The notes: generated by a model from the letters alone, not told the origin. A DNA stretch of 64,000 nt from Ornithinibacter aureus (GCF_009858245.1 NZ_VMSB01000001.1:3601623-3665622); one strand, 5' to 3'; numbered from the stretch's first letter, positions 52,948-62,593 are shown. Numbers and translations are program-made.

Positions 52948-53005
52948 AACGCAGAAGTTCAGGTCTCGACCGGTAATTGCTGCGTGCGATCCGAACTTCT
53001 GCGTT
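52948..53005. repeat. Inverted repeat downstream of trmB
   Basis: AACGCAGAAGTTC (52948-52960) and GAACTTCTGCGTT (52993-53005) are perfect 13-bp arms with a 32-nt loop. May act as terminator or be a short palindromic repeat. Confidence 0.7.
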
Positions 53006-53141
53006 GCAGGCCGTGCGTTGCTGGTCGGGGTAGCCGGACGCCGCGGGTCGCGTCACCTCCTCCGTCGATGTCGCGAGCCCGCTCCCGTCATCCCGCAACC
53101 TCGACGACAGAACCGGATGCGCGAGCGCAACCGGTTCATCG

Positions 53142-53215
53142 TCGGGGTAGCCGGATTCGAACCGGCGGCCTTCCGCTCCCAAAGCGGACGCGCTACCAAG
53201 CTGCGCCATACCCCG
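53142..53215 (-). tRNA. tRNA-Pro (UGG)
   Basis: A 74-nt cloverleaf: acceptor CGGGGTA/TACCCCG, D-arm GGCGCAGCTTGGTAGCGC, anticodon loop TTTGGGA giving UGG, T-arm GCCGGTTCGAATCCGGC, discriminator A. CCA not encoded. Fifteen bases of its 3' end recur at 53024-53038. Confidence 0.95.
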
Positions 53216-53341
53216 CAGCCCGCGGACGGCATCCGAGCAGGTCGGTCAGACGACAACCCTGACCTCAGCCTCGGATTTCAGATCCCGCGAGCGCGGCCAC
53301 TAGGCTAGCCGCTGCACTCGGGGTCCTCGACCACGAGGTGT

Positions 53342-53415
53342 GCGGGCGTAGCTCAATGGTAGAGCCCCAGTCTTCCAAACTGGCTACGCGAGTTCGATTC
53401 TCGTCGCCCGCTCCA
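53342..53415 (+). tRNA. tRNA-Gly (UCC), CCA encoded
   Basis: Acceptor GCGGGCG/CGCCCGC, D-arm GCTCAATGGTAGAGC, anticodon loop CTTCCAA giving UCC, T-arm GCGAGTTCGATTCTCGT, discriminator T and an encoded CCA at 53413-53415. Confidence 0.94.
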
Positions 53416-53447
53416 CACCAGTTCCACCGGCGTGCCATCTTGTGCGG

Positions 53448-54818
53448 GTGTTTTCCTCGAGGTCGGGCCGCCCGACCCGTCGCCGCCCGGTGTTCCGGCA
53501 CCCGGCGCAGGTGGTGGTCACCGCCTTCCTCGTCGCGGACGTCATCGGCACCCTGCTGCTCCTGCTGCCGGTCTCCCGGGCCGACGAGGGCGACGCGCCC
53601 TTCGTCACCGCACTGTTCACGGCAACGAGCGCGGTGTGCGTCACCGGCCTGACCACGGTCGACACGGCGACCTACTGGAGCACCACCGGGCAGGCGATCA
53701 TCCTCGCGCTGATCCAGGTCGGTGGCTTCGGGATCATGACGCTGGCCTCCCTCATCGCCCTGTTCCTCTCGCGCCGGATGGGCCTGCGAACCCGGTTGAC
53801 GGCCGCGGCCGAGACCAGGGCGATCGGCCCCGGTGACGTGCGCCGGGTGCTGCGCGGGGTCTTCCTCATCACCGTCGTCGTCGAGGCCACGATCGCGGTG
53901 ATGCTGACGCTGCGCTTCCGCGCCGAGTACGACGACTCCTGGGCCACCGCCACCTGGCACGGGGTCTTCCACGCCGTCTCGGCATTCAACAACGCCGGGT
54001 TCGCGCTCTTCAGCGACAACCTCATGGGCTTCCTCACCGATGCGTTCGTGCTGCTGCCCATCACCGTCGCCATCATCATCGGTGGCCTCGGCTTCCCGGT
54101 GCTCGTCGAGCTGATGCGCAGCCGGCGCAGCCGCAACACCCGCACGTGGAGCCTGCACACCCGGCTCACGCTGCTCATGACCGGCGCCCTGCTCGTCGGC
54201 GGCACGCTCTTCATCACCGCGACCGAGTGGGGCAACCCCGGCACCCTCGGACCCCTCGGCCCGGGCGACAAGCTGCTCGACGGGTGGTTCCACGCAGTCC
54301 AGCCGCGCACGGCCGGCTTCAACGCGTGGGACTACGGCGAGGTCACCGACGAGACCCTGCTCGGCACCATCCTGCTGATGTTCGTCGGCGGCGGCTCGGC
54401 CGGCACCGCCGGCGGTCTCAAGGTCACGACCTTCATCGTCCTGTTCTTCGTCATCGTCGCCGAGGTGCGCGGCGACCGTGACGTCATCGCCTTCGACCGG
54501 CGCATCGACCACCGGGTCATCCGTCAGGCGACCACCGTGGCGTTGCTCGGGGTGGCCGCCGTCGTCGGCGGCACGATGCTGCTCACCGAGCTGACCGACC
54601 TGCCGTTGCAGGACGTCATGTTCGAGACCACCTCGGCCTTCGCGACGGTGGGGCTCTCGACCGGCATCACCCCGCAGATCGGCGAGCCGGGCCAGCTCGT
54701 GCTCGTCTTCCTCATGTTCCTGGGCCGGCTCGGCCCGATCACCCTGGTGTCGGCTCTCGACCTGTGCGAGAACACCCGCCGCTACACCCTGCCCGAAGGA
54801 GCGCCCCTCATTGGCTAG
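53448..54818 (+). CDS. trkH: Potassium uptake protein TrkH
   Basis: A 456-aa membrane protein, four M1-P-M2 repeats. Pore-loop segments: TATSAVCVTGLTTVDT, FHAVSAFNNAGFAL, FHAVQPRTAGFNAW and FETTSAFATVGLSTG. Forms the K+ pathway gated by TrkA encoded next. Start GTG 53448 chosen for the leaderless box CATCTT six bases upstream; GTG 53442 is possible. Confidence 0.94.
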   Translation: MFSSRSGRPTRRRPVFRHPAQVVVTAFLVADVIGTLLLLLPVSRADEGDAPFVTALFTATSAVCVTGLTTVDTATYWSTTGQAIILALIQVGGFGIMTLASLIALFLSRRMGLRTRLTAAAETRAIGPGDVRRVLRGVFLITVVVEATIAVMLTLRFRAEYDDSWATATWHGVFHAVSAFNNAGFALFSDNLMGFLTDAFVLLPITVAIIIGGLGFPVLVELMRSRRSRNTRTWSLHTRLTLLMTGALLVGGTLFITATEWGNPGTLGPLGPGDKLLDGWFHAVQPRTAGFNAWDYGEVTDETLLGTILLMFVGGGSAGTAGGLKVTTFIVLFFVIVAEVRGDRDVIAFDRRIDHRVIRQATTVALLGVAAVVGGTMLLTELTDLPLQDVMFETTSAFATVGLSTGITPQIGEPGQLVLVFLMFLGRLGPITLVSALDLCENTRRYTLPEGAPLIG

Positions 54819-55479
54819 GAAGATCGCCCAGTCCGGCGGAGTCGTCGTCATCGGTCTCGGCCGGTTCGGCAAGTCACTCGCCGACGAGCTCGAGCGCGAC
54901 GACATCCAGGTGCTCGCCATCGACAACGACCCCAAACGGGTGCAGGACCTTGCCGGCCGCTGGACCCACGTCGTGCAGGCCGACTCCACCGACATCCAGG
55001 CCATGCAGCAGCTCGGTGTGGGGGAGTTCTCCAAGGCTGTCATCGGCATCGGCCACAACCTGGAGGCGAGCGTGCTGACGGCGTTCGTGCTGCGCAAGCT
55101 GGGGGTCAGCGACATCTGGGCCAAGGCCATCACGACCTCACAGGGCGAGATCCTGTCGCAGGTCGGGGTCGCGCACGTCGTGCGGCCCGAGCACGCGATG
55201 GGCAAGCGCGTCGCGCACCTCGTGCGCGGTCGCATGCTCGACTACATCGAGTTCGACGACGGCTACGCGATCGTCAAGACCACCCCGCCCCACGGCATCC
55301 TCGGAAAGACGTTGGCGGATGCCGGGGTGCGCTCGCGCTACGGCGTCACCATCGTGGGCATCAAGTCACCGGGCCAGGACTTCTCGTATGCCACGCCGAC
55401 CTCGGTGGTGAACCAGGGGGACCTGATCATCGTCTCGGGGGACCGGCGCAAGGTCGAGCTCTTCTCCGACCAGGAGTGA
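54811..55479 (+). CDS. trkA: Potassium regulatory subunit TrkA
   Basis: A 222-aa cytoplasmic RCK protein. GGVVVIGLGRFGKSLADEL is the NAD-binding loop of the TrkA-N domain (1-130); the TrkA-C domain covers about 140-222 with GVTIVGIKSPG. TTG start with GGAG upstream; overlaps trkH by 8 nt, so the two are co-translated. Confidence 0.93.
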   Translation: MARKIAQSGGVVVIGLGRFGKSLADELERDDIQVLAIDNDPKRVQDLAGRWTHVVQADSTDIQAMQQLGVGEFSKAVIGIGHNLEASVLTAFVLRKLGVSDIWAKAITTSQGEILSQVGVAHVVRPEHAMGKRVAHLVRGRMLDYIEFDDGYAIVKTTPPHGILGKTLADAGVRSRYGVTIVGIKSPGQDFSYATPTSVVNQGDLIIVSGDRRKVELFSDQE

Positions 55480-55548
55480 GAACACAGGTGCCGAGGGGCT
55501 GCCGCAGCAGCCACCTCGGCACCCGAGTCGTGGGGGGTGAGGCCGTGG

Positions 55549-56258
55549 TCAGGCCTTGGCGCCCACGCGGAACTGCTGCCAGGCGTCGCTCATCCGCTCG
55601 ACCTGGCCCGGGGTGAACTCGTTCATGCACTCGTCCTGCGTGTAGTCCATGAAGTTGCGGATCGGGTCGAGGCCCGGGGCCTTGCAGGTGTCCACGCCCT
55701 CGGGGCAGTCGAACTGAGGCCCGGCTTCCTTCGGGGTGTCGGCCACGTAGTCGCCGGAGGCGCCACAGCCGTGCGCGAAGGTGTGCTCGAGCATCATCCA
55801 GTGGCCGACCTCGTGGGTGAGGGTGTCGCCGAAGGCGTACTTGCCGGCGTCCCCACCGGGCATCGACTCGTCGAGGATGACGACGCCGTCGATGTAGTCG
55901 CGGCCGTTGTTGTAGCCCTTGGGGAAGTACGCCCACCCGAGCAGACCGCCGCCGATGTCAGCCGCGTAGATGTTGAGCGTCGTGGCGTCGCCCTCGTGCA
56001 GGGCCGCCTTCATCGCGCGCTCGGTCTTGCCGGGAGCGACGTTGGCCCAGGCCTCGTTGACGACGTAGTTGGTCTTCGTGAGGTCGAAGCGGAACGGGCT
56101 GTCGGATGCCGTGTCCGAGGTCTCGCCGGCGAAGGACGCGTTGAGCACGTCCATCTGGGCGTCGACGCGGTGGCGCCGAGGGCGGTGCTCGCGAGCACAC
56201 CGGCGAGGATGGCACCCGTGCCGGCAAGGCGGCGGGTGCTGGTCGAAGTGAGGGTCAT
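55549..56258 (-). pseudogene. Secreted M43 zinc metalloprotease, internally deleted and frameshifted
   Basis: ATG 56258 (AAGGA upstream) opens a clean signal peptide (RRLAGTGAILAGVLASTALGATA). From about 56160 the protease continues in another frame: FAGETSDTASDSPFRF, then HEVGHWMMLEH (HExxHxxxxxH) and the Met-turn NFMDYT. About 100 residues usually found between signal and catalytic domain in this family are missing. The join therefore looks like a deletion that also shifts frame. Confidence 0.75.
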
Positions 56259-56514
56259 CAGGGTCCTTCTCGGTCGGGCTGCCCGGGTTCCGGGCGGCAC
56301 TGTTCGGGAGGCTACCCACCGCGGCGGCGTCGCCGGGGCCATCTCGACAGCGGATTGGGTGGCCCTGTTCGTGCCCGCTACAGTTGCTCCCTGGTGCCCT
56401 ACCCGAATGCCGCGCGCTCGCGCGCCGCTGGGAGGTGCCGGTCCGCTCGTGGCCGGCCGTACGGCATCCAAGCGGTTTGTCCCCCGATTCCCCCATGGCT
56501 CTGGAGTTCCTGAA

Positions 56515-57906
56515 GTGAAGAGTGCCGTCGAGACCATCAGCCCGACCCGGGTCAAGCTCAGCGTGGAGGTCCCGTTCGCGGAGCTCAAGCCGATGCTCGA
56601 CGACGCCTACCGCACCATCGGTGCGCAGGTGCAGATCCCCGGCTTCCGCAAGGGCAAGGTCCCGAGCCGCATCATCGACCAGCGGGTCGGGCGCGGCGCC
56701 GTGGTCCAGGAGGCCGTCAACGAGGCCCTGCCGCGCTTCTTCGCCGAGGCCGCCGAGGAGCAGAACGTCCGCGCCATCGGCCAGCCCGAGGTCGATGTCA
56801 CCGCCGTGCCGCTGGAGGACGGCCAGGACTTCACCTTCACCGTCGAGACCGACGTGCGCCCCGAGATCGAGCTCCCCGATCTCGAGGGGATCGCGGTCGA
56901 GGTCGACGCCGTCGAGGCGACCGAGGACGACATCACCGAGCGCCTCACCGCCCTGCAGGAGCGCTTCGGCGCCCTCGTCGGGGTCGAGCGGGCCGTCGAG
57001 GAGGGCGACTTCGTCTCCATCGACCTGTCGGCGACGATCGGCGGCGAGGAGATCGACGCCGTCACCGGTGTCTCCTACGAGGTCGGCAGCGGCAACATGC
57101 TGCCCGGCATGGACGAGGCCCTCATCGGCATGAGCGCCGGCGAGTCCAAGGACTTCACCGCGCCGCTGGCCGGTGGCGACCGCGAGGGTGAGGACGCCGA
57201 GTGCACCGTCACCGTGCAGGCCGTCAAGGTCCGTGAGCTGCCCGCGCTCGACGACGAGTTCGCCCAGCTCGCGTCCGAGTTCGACACCCTCGAGGAGCTG
57301 CGCGCCGACGTCACGCGCCAGGCCGAGCAGAGCAAGAAGTACGAGCAGGGCATCCAGGCCCGCGACAAGGTGCTCGAGCACCTGCTCGAGACCGTGGACG
57401 TCCCGGTGCCCGACGGCATCGTCGAGGCCGAGGTGCACCAGCACCTCGAGGGCGAGAACCGCCTCGACGACGACGAGCACCGCGCCGAGGTCCAGGAGAG
57501 CACCCGCCGGGCGTTCAAGGCCCAGTTCCTGCTCGACGCCATTGCCGAGAAGCTCGAGGTCCGCGTCGAGCAGCCCGAGCTCATCGAGTACCTCGTCATG
57601 AGCGCCCAGCAGTACGGCATGGACCCGAACACCTTCGCGCAGACGATCGACCAGCAGGGTCAGATCCCCTCGATCGTGCAGGAGGTCGCCCGCCGCAAGG
57701 GTCTGGCCGCCGTGCTCGACCGGGCTGTCGTCACCGACACCGCCGGGACGGTCATCGACCTCGACGAGCTCGTGCCGCAGAACGAGGAGCCCAGCCTCGC
57801 TGACCTCGTCGCGCAGGCGAGCGAGGCCGAGGCTGCCGACACGGAGTCCGCTGAGGACGAGGCTGCCGACACCGAGGCCGAGGCCGAGACCGCAGACAAG
57901 GCCTGA
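56515..57906 (+). CDS. tig: Trigger factor
   Basis: A 463-aa ribosome-bound chaperone. Ribosome-binding signature GFRKGKVP at about 43-50, PPIase domain (about 150-235: EGDFVSIDLSATIGGEE, GSGNMLPGMDEALIGM), C-terminal helical arms, and an acidic Glu/Ala/Asp tail. GTG 56515 with GGAG 8 nt upstream. It lies upstream of the clp genes as in other actinobacteria, but with four genes between. Confidence 0.97.
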   Translation: MKSAVETISPTRVKLSVEVPFAELKPMLDDAYRTIGAQVQIPGFRKGKVPSRIIDQRVGRGAVVQEAVNEALPRFFAEAAEEQNVRAIGQPEVDVTAVPLEDGQDFTFTVETDVRPEIELPDLEGIAVEVDAVEATEDDITERLTALQERFGALVGVERAVEEGDFVSIDLSATIGGEEIDAVTGVSYEVGSGNMLPGMDEALIGMSAGESKDFTAPLAGGDREGEDAECTVTVQAVKVRELPALDDEFAQLASEFDTLEELRADVTRQAEQSKKYEQGIQARDKVLEHLLETVDVPVPDGIVEAEVHQHLEGENRLDDDEHRAEVQESTRRAFKAQFLLDAIAEKLEVRVEQPELIEYLVMSAQQYGMDPNTFAQTIDQQGQIPSIVQEVARRKGLAAVLDRAVVTDTAGTVIDLDELVPQNEEPSLADLVAQASEAEAADTESAEDEAADTEAEAETADKA

Positions 57907-57932
57907 TCACACAGACCTCGCAGCACCGACGC

Positions 57933-57988
57933 CAGCCGGTGTGTGTGAAGAACTCCGGGACATGGACGTTCTTCACACACACCGGCTG
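57933..57988. terminator. Perfect 21-bp hairpin between tig and the lacI-type gene
   Basis: Arms 57933-57953 and 57968-57988 are perfectly inverted (core GTGTGTGTGAAGAAC), loop 14 nt. It lies between convergent genes, 2 nt from the lacI-type stop. No T-run. Confidence 0.8.
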
Positions 57989-57990
57989 AG

Positions 57991-59076
57991 TCATGCCGGG
58001 GGTGGGGCGCTCGTCGTGCCGATTCGCAGGGTCACCGGATAGGTCTCATCGGCCACGGGGCGGCCCTCGAGGGCCAGCCGCACCAGTCGTCCCATCCGGC
58101 GGCCCTTCTCGGCACCGGGCTGGTCGACGGTCGTGAGCACGTGCCCGAGCCACGGCAGGTCGACGCCGTCGAAGCCGGTGACCGTGAGGTCCTCGGGGAC
58201 CCGCAGGCCCATCGACTCGGCGGCGCGCACGACCCCGGCCGCGAGCAGGTCGGCCTGGGTGACGATCGCCGTCGGACGCTGGTCCTCGGGGACGTCGAGC
58301 AGGAGGCGGGCGGCCGCCTCTCCGGCCTCCACGGTGAGGTCGCAGGCCTGCACCACGGGAGCCGAGGGCCCCGCGAGCGAGCGGAACCCGGCGAGTCGAC
58401 CCACGGCATCCGGGTAGGTGGCGGTGGCGACGTCGGCATCGGTGACCACGCCGGTGGGGGAGTGGGCCCGCAGCATCATGCTCAGGTGCGCGACCCGTTC
58501 GTGGCCGAGGTCGAGCACGTGCTGCGTCGTGAGGCGCATCGCGGCGAACTCGTCGGTGAGGACGTGCGCGACCTGGGGGTGGATCGGGGCACCGCTGCCG
58601 ACCAGCGGGACCCCGCGGGCCAGCAGGTGGTCGACGACGGGGTTGTCGCGGTGGCCGCACAGCGGGAAGACCGCCGCGTCGACGGCCTGGGTCGCGAGCT
58701 GGGCCACGGCTCGGTCGGGGTCGTCGAGCGGCTGGGCGATGAGCAGCATCGAGCGACCGGCGACATCGAGTTCCTCCGCGAGGCCGTCGAGGATCGCCAA
58801 GGCGAAGGGGTCGTGGAAGGCGTACCGCAGCGGCCCCTCGACGACGACGGCGACGGTGCCCACCCGGCCCTGCCGCAGCGACGACGCCAAGGGGTCCGGC
58901 CCGGCATACGACAGGGCGGATGCCGCGTCGCGCACGCGCTGGGCGGTCGCCTGCGCGACCGGCCCCTTCCCGCTGAACACCAGGGATGCCGTGGACGTCG
59001 ACACCCCGGCGCGGCGCGCGACGTCCCGCAGCGTCGGACGGCGCTGCGCGGATCGCGTTTGACGAGTGGGGGCCAT
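57991..59076 (-). CDS. LacI-family transcriptional regulator
   Basis: A 361-aa protein. HTH and hinge: TLRDVARRAGVSTSTASLVFSGKG and AQRVRDAASALSYAGPDPLA. The periplasmic-binding-like effector domain follows to the end (VTGFDGVDLPWLGHVLTTVDQP). Leaderless ATG: TATTGT seven bases upstream. Divergent from an MFS transporter with a double operator between, so it probably represses the transporter and itself. Confidence 0.92.
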   Translation of the reverse strand: MAPTRQTRSAQRRPTLRDVARRAGVSTSTASLVFSGKGPVAQATAQRVRDAASALSYAGPDPLASSLRQGRVGTVAVVVEGPLRYAFHDPFALAILDGLAEELDVAGRSMLLIAQPLDDPDRAVAQLATQAVDAAVFPLCGHRDNPVVDHLLARGVPLVGSGAPIHPQVAHVLTDEFAAMRLTTQHVLDLGHERVAHLSMMLRAHSPTGVVTDADVATATYPDAVGRLAGFRSLAGPSAPVVQACDLTVEAGEAAARLLLDVPEDQRPTAIVTQADLLAAGVVRAAESMGLRVPEDLTVTGFDGVDLPWLGHVLTTVDQPGAEKGRRMGRLVRLALEGRPVADETYPVTLRIGTTSAPPPA

Positions 59077-59091
59077 GGCGGACACAATATC

Positions 59092-59115
59092 GAATCGATT
59101 CGATCGAATCGATTC
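59092..59115. promoter_or_regulatory. Double palindromic LacI operator
   Basis: Two perfect GAATCGATTC palindromes (59092-59101 and 59106-59115) are separated by GATC, and together they form a 24-bp perfect palindrome. It lies 16 nt from the regulator ATG. Confidence 0.75.
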
Positions 59116-59222
59116 GATTCCGCCTTCACGGTGCGATCGCACCCGTGGTCGGCCAACCAGCCACCTGCGCACCTCACGTGCCGTGCGCCACACATCACCA
59201 CCAGAGAATCGAAGGAAAGCCC

Positions 59223-60464
59223 GTGTCCGCCATGCCTGACGCCGCCCCCACCACGCAGCCCCTCGACCGGGCCCGCGTCATGACGGCACGCAACTCCGTC
59301 TTCGTGATCTTCGCCCTGGCCGGTCTGGTCTTCGCCTCGTGGGCCTCCCGCATCGCCGACACCAAGGAGGCGCTGGGGCTGAGCGCGGGCGAGCTCGGCA
59401 TGACCCTGTTCGCCGCGAGCGTGGGGTCGGTGACGGGCCTTCCGCTGGCTGGTCGCATCTCGCAGCGGATCGGGGCGACCCGGGCCGTGGCACTGGGCAC
59501 CGTGGTCGCCCTCACCGGGCTCCTCGTCGTCGGCGCGGTGGTGGATGCCGAGGGCTCACGGTTGGCGCTCGCCGCGGGGCTGTTCCTCGTCGGGTTGGGC
59601 GTGGGGGTCTGGGACGTCTCGATGAACCTCGAGGGGGCCGACGTCGAGCGTGGCCTCGGAACCGCCGTCATGCCGCACTTCCACGCGGCCTTCAGCGGGG
59701 GAACCGTGGGATCGGCGCTCATCGGTGCGGGGATGTCGTGGGCCGGCGTGCCGCTGACGATCCACTTCATCGGTGCCGCCGCGGTCACCGTGCTCCTGTC
59801 CTGGTGGGCGCTGCCGCGGTTCCTGCCGCACACCGCCGAGCACCACGAGGAGGCGCGAGCCGCCCGTGGTCGCCACCGTTCTGCGTGGCTGGAGCCCCGC
59901 ACCCTGCTCATCGGGGTCGTCGTCCTCGCGGCCGCCTTCACCGAGGGCACGGCCAACGACTGGCTCGCCGTGGCCTTCGTCGAGGGGCACGACCTGCCGG
60001 CCTGGGCCGGGGTGCTGGCGTTCGCGACGTTCCTGACGGCGATGACCATCGGGCGCCTCGTCGGCACCCGCCTGCTCGACCGCCACGGCCGGGTCCCGGT
60101 GCTGCGCGTGAGCTTCGCCCTGGCCGCGCTCGGTGCCGCCATGGTGATCTTCGGCAGCGCGTGGCTCGCCTTCATCGGTGCGGCCGTCTGGGGCGTCGGC
60201 GCGGCACTCGGCTTCCCGGTCGGGATGAGCGCCTCGGCGGACGACGCCGCTCGCGCAGCGGCCCGGATGTCGGTCGTCGCGACCATCGGCTACGTCGCCT
60301 TCATCGCCGGCCCGCCGGTGCTGGGCCTGCTCGGGGACAGTGTCGGTGTGCTGCGCTCGCTGCTCGTCGTCGGTGCCCTGGCGATCCTCGCGCTGTCGGT
60401 CGTGCCCGCGGTGCGCGAGCCCGCTGGAGGGTCCGGGGACCGGGCGCCCGCAGCCTCGGCCTGA
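59223..60464 (+). CDS. MFS transporter (fucose permease / YbjJ-like)
   Basis: A 413-aa protein with about 12 membrane helices. Loop motif GRISQRIGATRAVALG between TM2 and TM3; FHAAFSGGTVGSALIG is typical of the FucP/YbjJ group. Substrate unknown, possibly a sugar in view of the LacI regulator. GTG 59223 with AAGGA 7 nt upstream. Confidence 0.88.
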   Translation: MSAMPDAAPTTQPLDRARVMTARNSVFVIFALAGLVFASWASRIADTKEALGLSAGELGMTLFAASVGSVTGLPLAGRISQRIGATRAVALGTVVALTGLLVVGAVVDAEGSRLALAAGLFLVGLGVGVWDVSMNLEGADVERGLGTAVMPHFHAAFSGGTVGSALIGAGMSWAGVPLTIHFIGAAAVTVLLSWWALPRFLPHTAEHHEEARAARGRHRSAWLEPRTLLIGVVVLAAAFTEGTANDWLAVAFVEGHDLPAWAGVLAFATFLTAMTIGRLVGTRLLDRHGRVPVLRVSFALAALGAAMVIFGSAWLAFIGAAVWGVGAALGFPVGMSASADDAARAAARMSVVATIGYVAFIAGPPVLGLLGDSVGVLRSLLVVGALAILALSVVPAVREPAGGSGDRAPAASA

Positions 60465-60630
60465 GGGGTCCTCGCGCTCGGGAGTGGGTGAGGATACCGA
60501 CTCTCACCCGGTTCGGGGGATGTCGTGACGTGGTTTCCAATCAACAATGAAACACTGGCCCGCCGGGTCCCGCGACCCAGTTGTGGCTCGCGAGAGCACA
60601 CCCCTCACTCTGCGAAAGGCATTTCCGTCC

Positions 60631-61023
60631 ATGGACACCAACATCACCAGCTTCTGGGAGATCCTCCTCTGGAGCTTCTGGATCTTCATCTGGATCTCCG
60701 CGGTCATGATCTGGTTCCGCTGCGTCTTCGACATGTTCAGCGACAAGACCGTGAGCGGCTGGGGCAAGGCCGGCTGGGCGATCGTCCTGGTCTTCCTGCC
60801 CTGGATCGGCGCCCTGATCTACCTCATCGCCCGCGGCAAGAGCATGGGTGAGCGCCAGGTGGCGGCCATCTCGGCCGCGCAGGCGCAGCAGGAGGCGTAC
60901 ATCCAGCAGGTCGCCGCGAAGAGCTCGCCGGCCGACCAGATCGCCAGCGCCAAGTCGCTGCTCGACTCCGGTGCGATCAGCCAGGCCGAGTTCGACGCCC
61001 TGAAGGCCAAGGCCCTCGCCTGA
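60631..61023 (+). CDS. SHOCT/PLDc_N-domain membrane protein
   Basis: A 130-aa protein. Two membrane helices (about 11-33 and 48-68, WAIVLVFLPWIGALIYLIARG) form a PLDc_N-type segment, then a coiled stretch and a C-terminal SHOCT motif (DQIASAKSLLDSGAISQAEFDALKAKAL). Function unknown. ATG 60631; the frame is open further upstream without a better start. Confidence 0.85.
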   Translation: MDTNITSFWEILLWSFWIFIWISAVMIWFRCVFDMFSDKTVSGWGKAGWAIVLVFLPWIGALIYLIARGKSMGERQVAAISAAQAQQEAYIQQVAAKSSPADQIASAKSLLDSGAISQAEFDALKAKALA

Positions 61024-61056
61024 GCTCACCCCCGCGGGGCGCGACCCTTCCTGTTC

Positions 61057-61100
61057 GGAGCCCGGCACCACACCGCGTCAGCGGCGTGGTGCCGGGCTCC
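61057..61100. terminator. Hairpin before clpP1
   Basis: GGAGCCCGGCACCAC and GTGGTGCCGGGCTCC pair, with an inner CCGC/GCGG stem and a GTCA loop. A strong stem that ends the SHOCT transcript. Confidence 0.8.
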
Positions 61101-61210
61101 TCGCACGAAACGTCGGGGAGGTGCTGTGGCAAAGCCTGAGTGGTCCGCGGCGGCGTTGTGCTCACGGCGAACACGGCCCGGACCGGGGAGTGCCGTGCCG
61201 AGGTCCGGCG

Positions 61211-61216
61211 TTAGGG
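61211..61216 (+). promoter_or_regulatory. Possible clpP1P2 -10 box
   Basis: TAGGGT about 45 nt upstream of the clpP1 GTG, giving a short 5' leader with GAGGAG. GGCGAAC at about 61158 is a possible half of a ClgR site; the other half is not convincing. Confidence 0.4.
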
Positions 61217-61260
61217 TCACTGACACAGCAGCACCCGATCTGACGAGGAGCGACTCAAGC

Positions 61261-61884
61261 GTGACCAGCACCGAGATCGTCGCCGCAGGCCCTGGCCCCC
61301 AGGCCGGGCTGGACGACCACATCTACAACCGTCTCCTCAAGGAGCGGATCATCTTCCTCGGGTCCGACGTGCGCGACGACAACGCGAACGCGATCTGCGC
61401 CCAGATGCTCCTGCTCGCCGCCGAGGATCCCAAGAAGGACATCTGGCTCTACATCAACTCACCCGGCGGGTCCGTCACCGCCGGCATGGCGATCTTCGAC
61501 GTCATGCAGTGGATCCCCAACGACGTCGCCACGGTCGCGATGGGCATGGCCGCCTCGATGGGGCAGTTCCTGCTCTCCGCCGGGGCGCCGGGCAAGCGCT
61601 ACGCCACCCCGCACGCCCGCGTCATGATGCACCAGCCCAGTGGCGGCATCGGCGGTACGGCCTCGGACATCAAGATCCAGGCCGAGCAGCTGCTGCACAT
61701 CAAGAAGCAGATGGCCGAGCTCATCGCCCAGCACACCGGGCAGAGCGTCGAGCAGATCGAGATGGACTCCGACCGCGACCGGTGGTTCACCGCCGAGCAG
61801 GCCAAGGAGTACGGCTTCGTCGACCAGGTCATCACCAAGGCCACGATGGCTGGCCCCGGGTCTGACAACCCCGTGACCGCCTGA
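61261..61884 (+). CDS. clpP1: ATP-dependent Clp protease proteolytic subunit 1
   Basis: A 207-aa S14 protease. [12 protein letters not shown] (oxyanion strand), catalytic Ser in [10 protein letters not shown], His in MMHQPSGG, Asp in DSDRDRWF. In Actinobacteria ClpP1 and ClpP2 form a mixed 14-mer fed by ClpX or ClpC. GTG start with GAGGAG 10 nt upstream. Followed by clpP2 after 28 nt. Confidence 0.97.
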   Translation: MTSTEIVAAGPGPQAGLDDHIYNRLLKERIIFLGSDVRDDNANAICAQMLLLAAEDPKKDIWLYINSPGGSVTAGMAIFDVMQWIPNDVATVAMGMAASMGQFLLSAGAPGKRYATPHARVMMHQPSGGIGGTASDIKIQAEQLLHIKKQMAELIAQHTGQSVEQIEMDSDRDRWFTAEQAKEYGFVDQVITKATMAGPGSDNPVTA

Positions 61885-61912
61885 GCCGGCCGAGACCAGA
61901 CGAGGAACAGAC

Positions 61913-62557
61913 ATGAACGCAGACCTGACCGGCCGCCTCAACGTGCCCGGCCCCTCCAGCCGCTACATCCTGCCCCAGTTCGAGGAGCGCACCTCGTACG
62001 GCATGAAGCGGCTCGACCCCTACACCAAGCTCTTCGAGGACCGCATCATCTTCCTCGGGGTGCAGGTCGACGACGCGTCCGCTGACGACGTCATCGCCCA
62101 GCTCATCGTGCTCGAGTCCCAAGACCCGGACCGCGACATCCTCATGTACATCAACAGCCCCGGTGGCTCGTTCACGGCGATGACCGCGATCTACGACACC
62201 ATGCAGTACATCCGCCCCGACGTGCAGACGTTCGTCATCGGGCAGGCGGCCTCGGCTGCTGCCGTGCTGCTCGGCGCCGGCGCGAAGGGCAAGCGGTTCG
62301 CCCTGCCCAACGCCCGGGTGCTCATCCACCAGCCCGCCATCGAGGGCACCGGGGGTATGGCCTCCGACCTCGAGATCCACGCCAACGAGATCATCCGCAT
62401 GCGCGGCTGGCTCGAGGACACCATCGCCCAGCACTCGGGCCGTGACGTCGAGCTCGTCCGCAAGGACATCGAGCGCGACAAGATCCTCTCGGCCGAGGCG
62501 GCCAAGGAGTACGGCCTGATCGACGAGGTGCTCACCTCGCGCAAGAACACCGCCTGA
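61913..62557 (+). CDS. clpP2: ATP-dependent Clp protease proteolytic subunit 2
   Basis: A 214-aa S14 protease. INSPGGSFTAM, catalytic Ser in IGQAASAAAVLL, His in LIHQPAIEG, Asp in DIERDKIL. The N terminus (SSRYILPQFEERTSYG) is cleaved during maturation in known orthologues. Operon partner of clpP1. Confidence 0.97.
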   Translation: MNADLTGRLNVPGPSSRYILPQFEERTSYGMKRLDPYTKLFEDRIIFLGVQVDDASADDVIAQLIVLESQDPDRDILMYINSPGGSFTAMTAIYDTMQYIRPDVQTFVIGQAASAAAVLLGAGAKGKRFALPNARVLIHQPAIEGTGGMASDLEIHANEIIRMRGWLEDTIAQHSGRDVELVRKDIERDKILSAEAAKEYGLIDEVLTSRKNTA

Positions 62558-62593
62558 TCGCGACCCTGCCCCTCGGGTTCTCGACCCGGCAAC

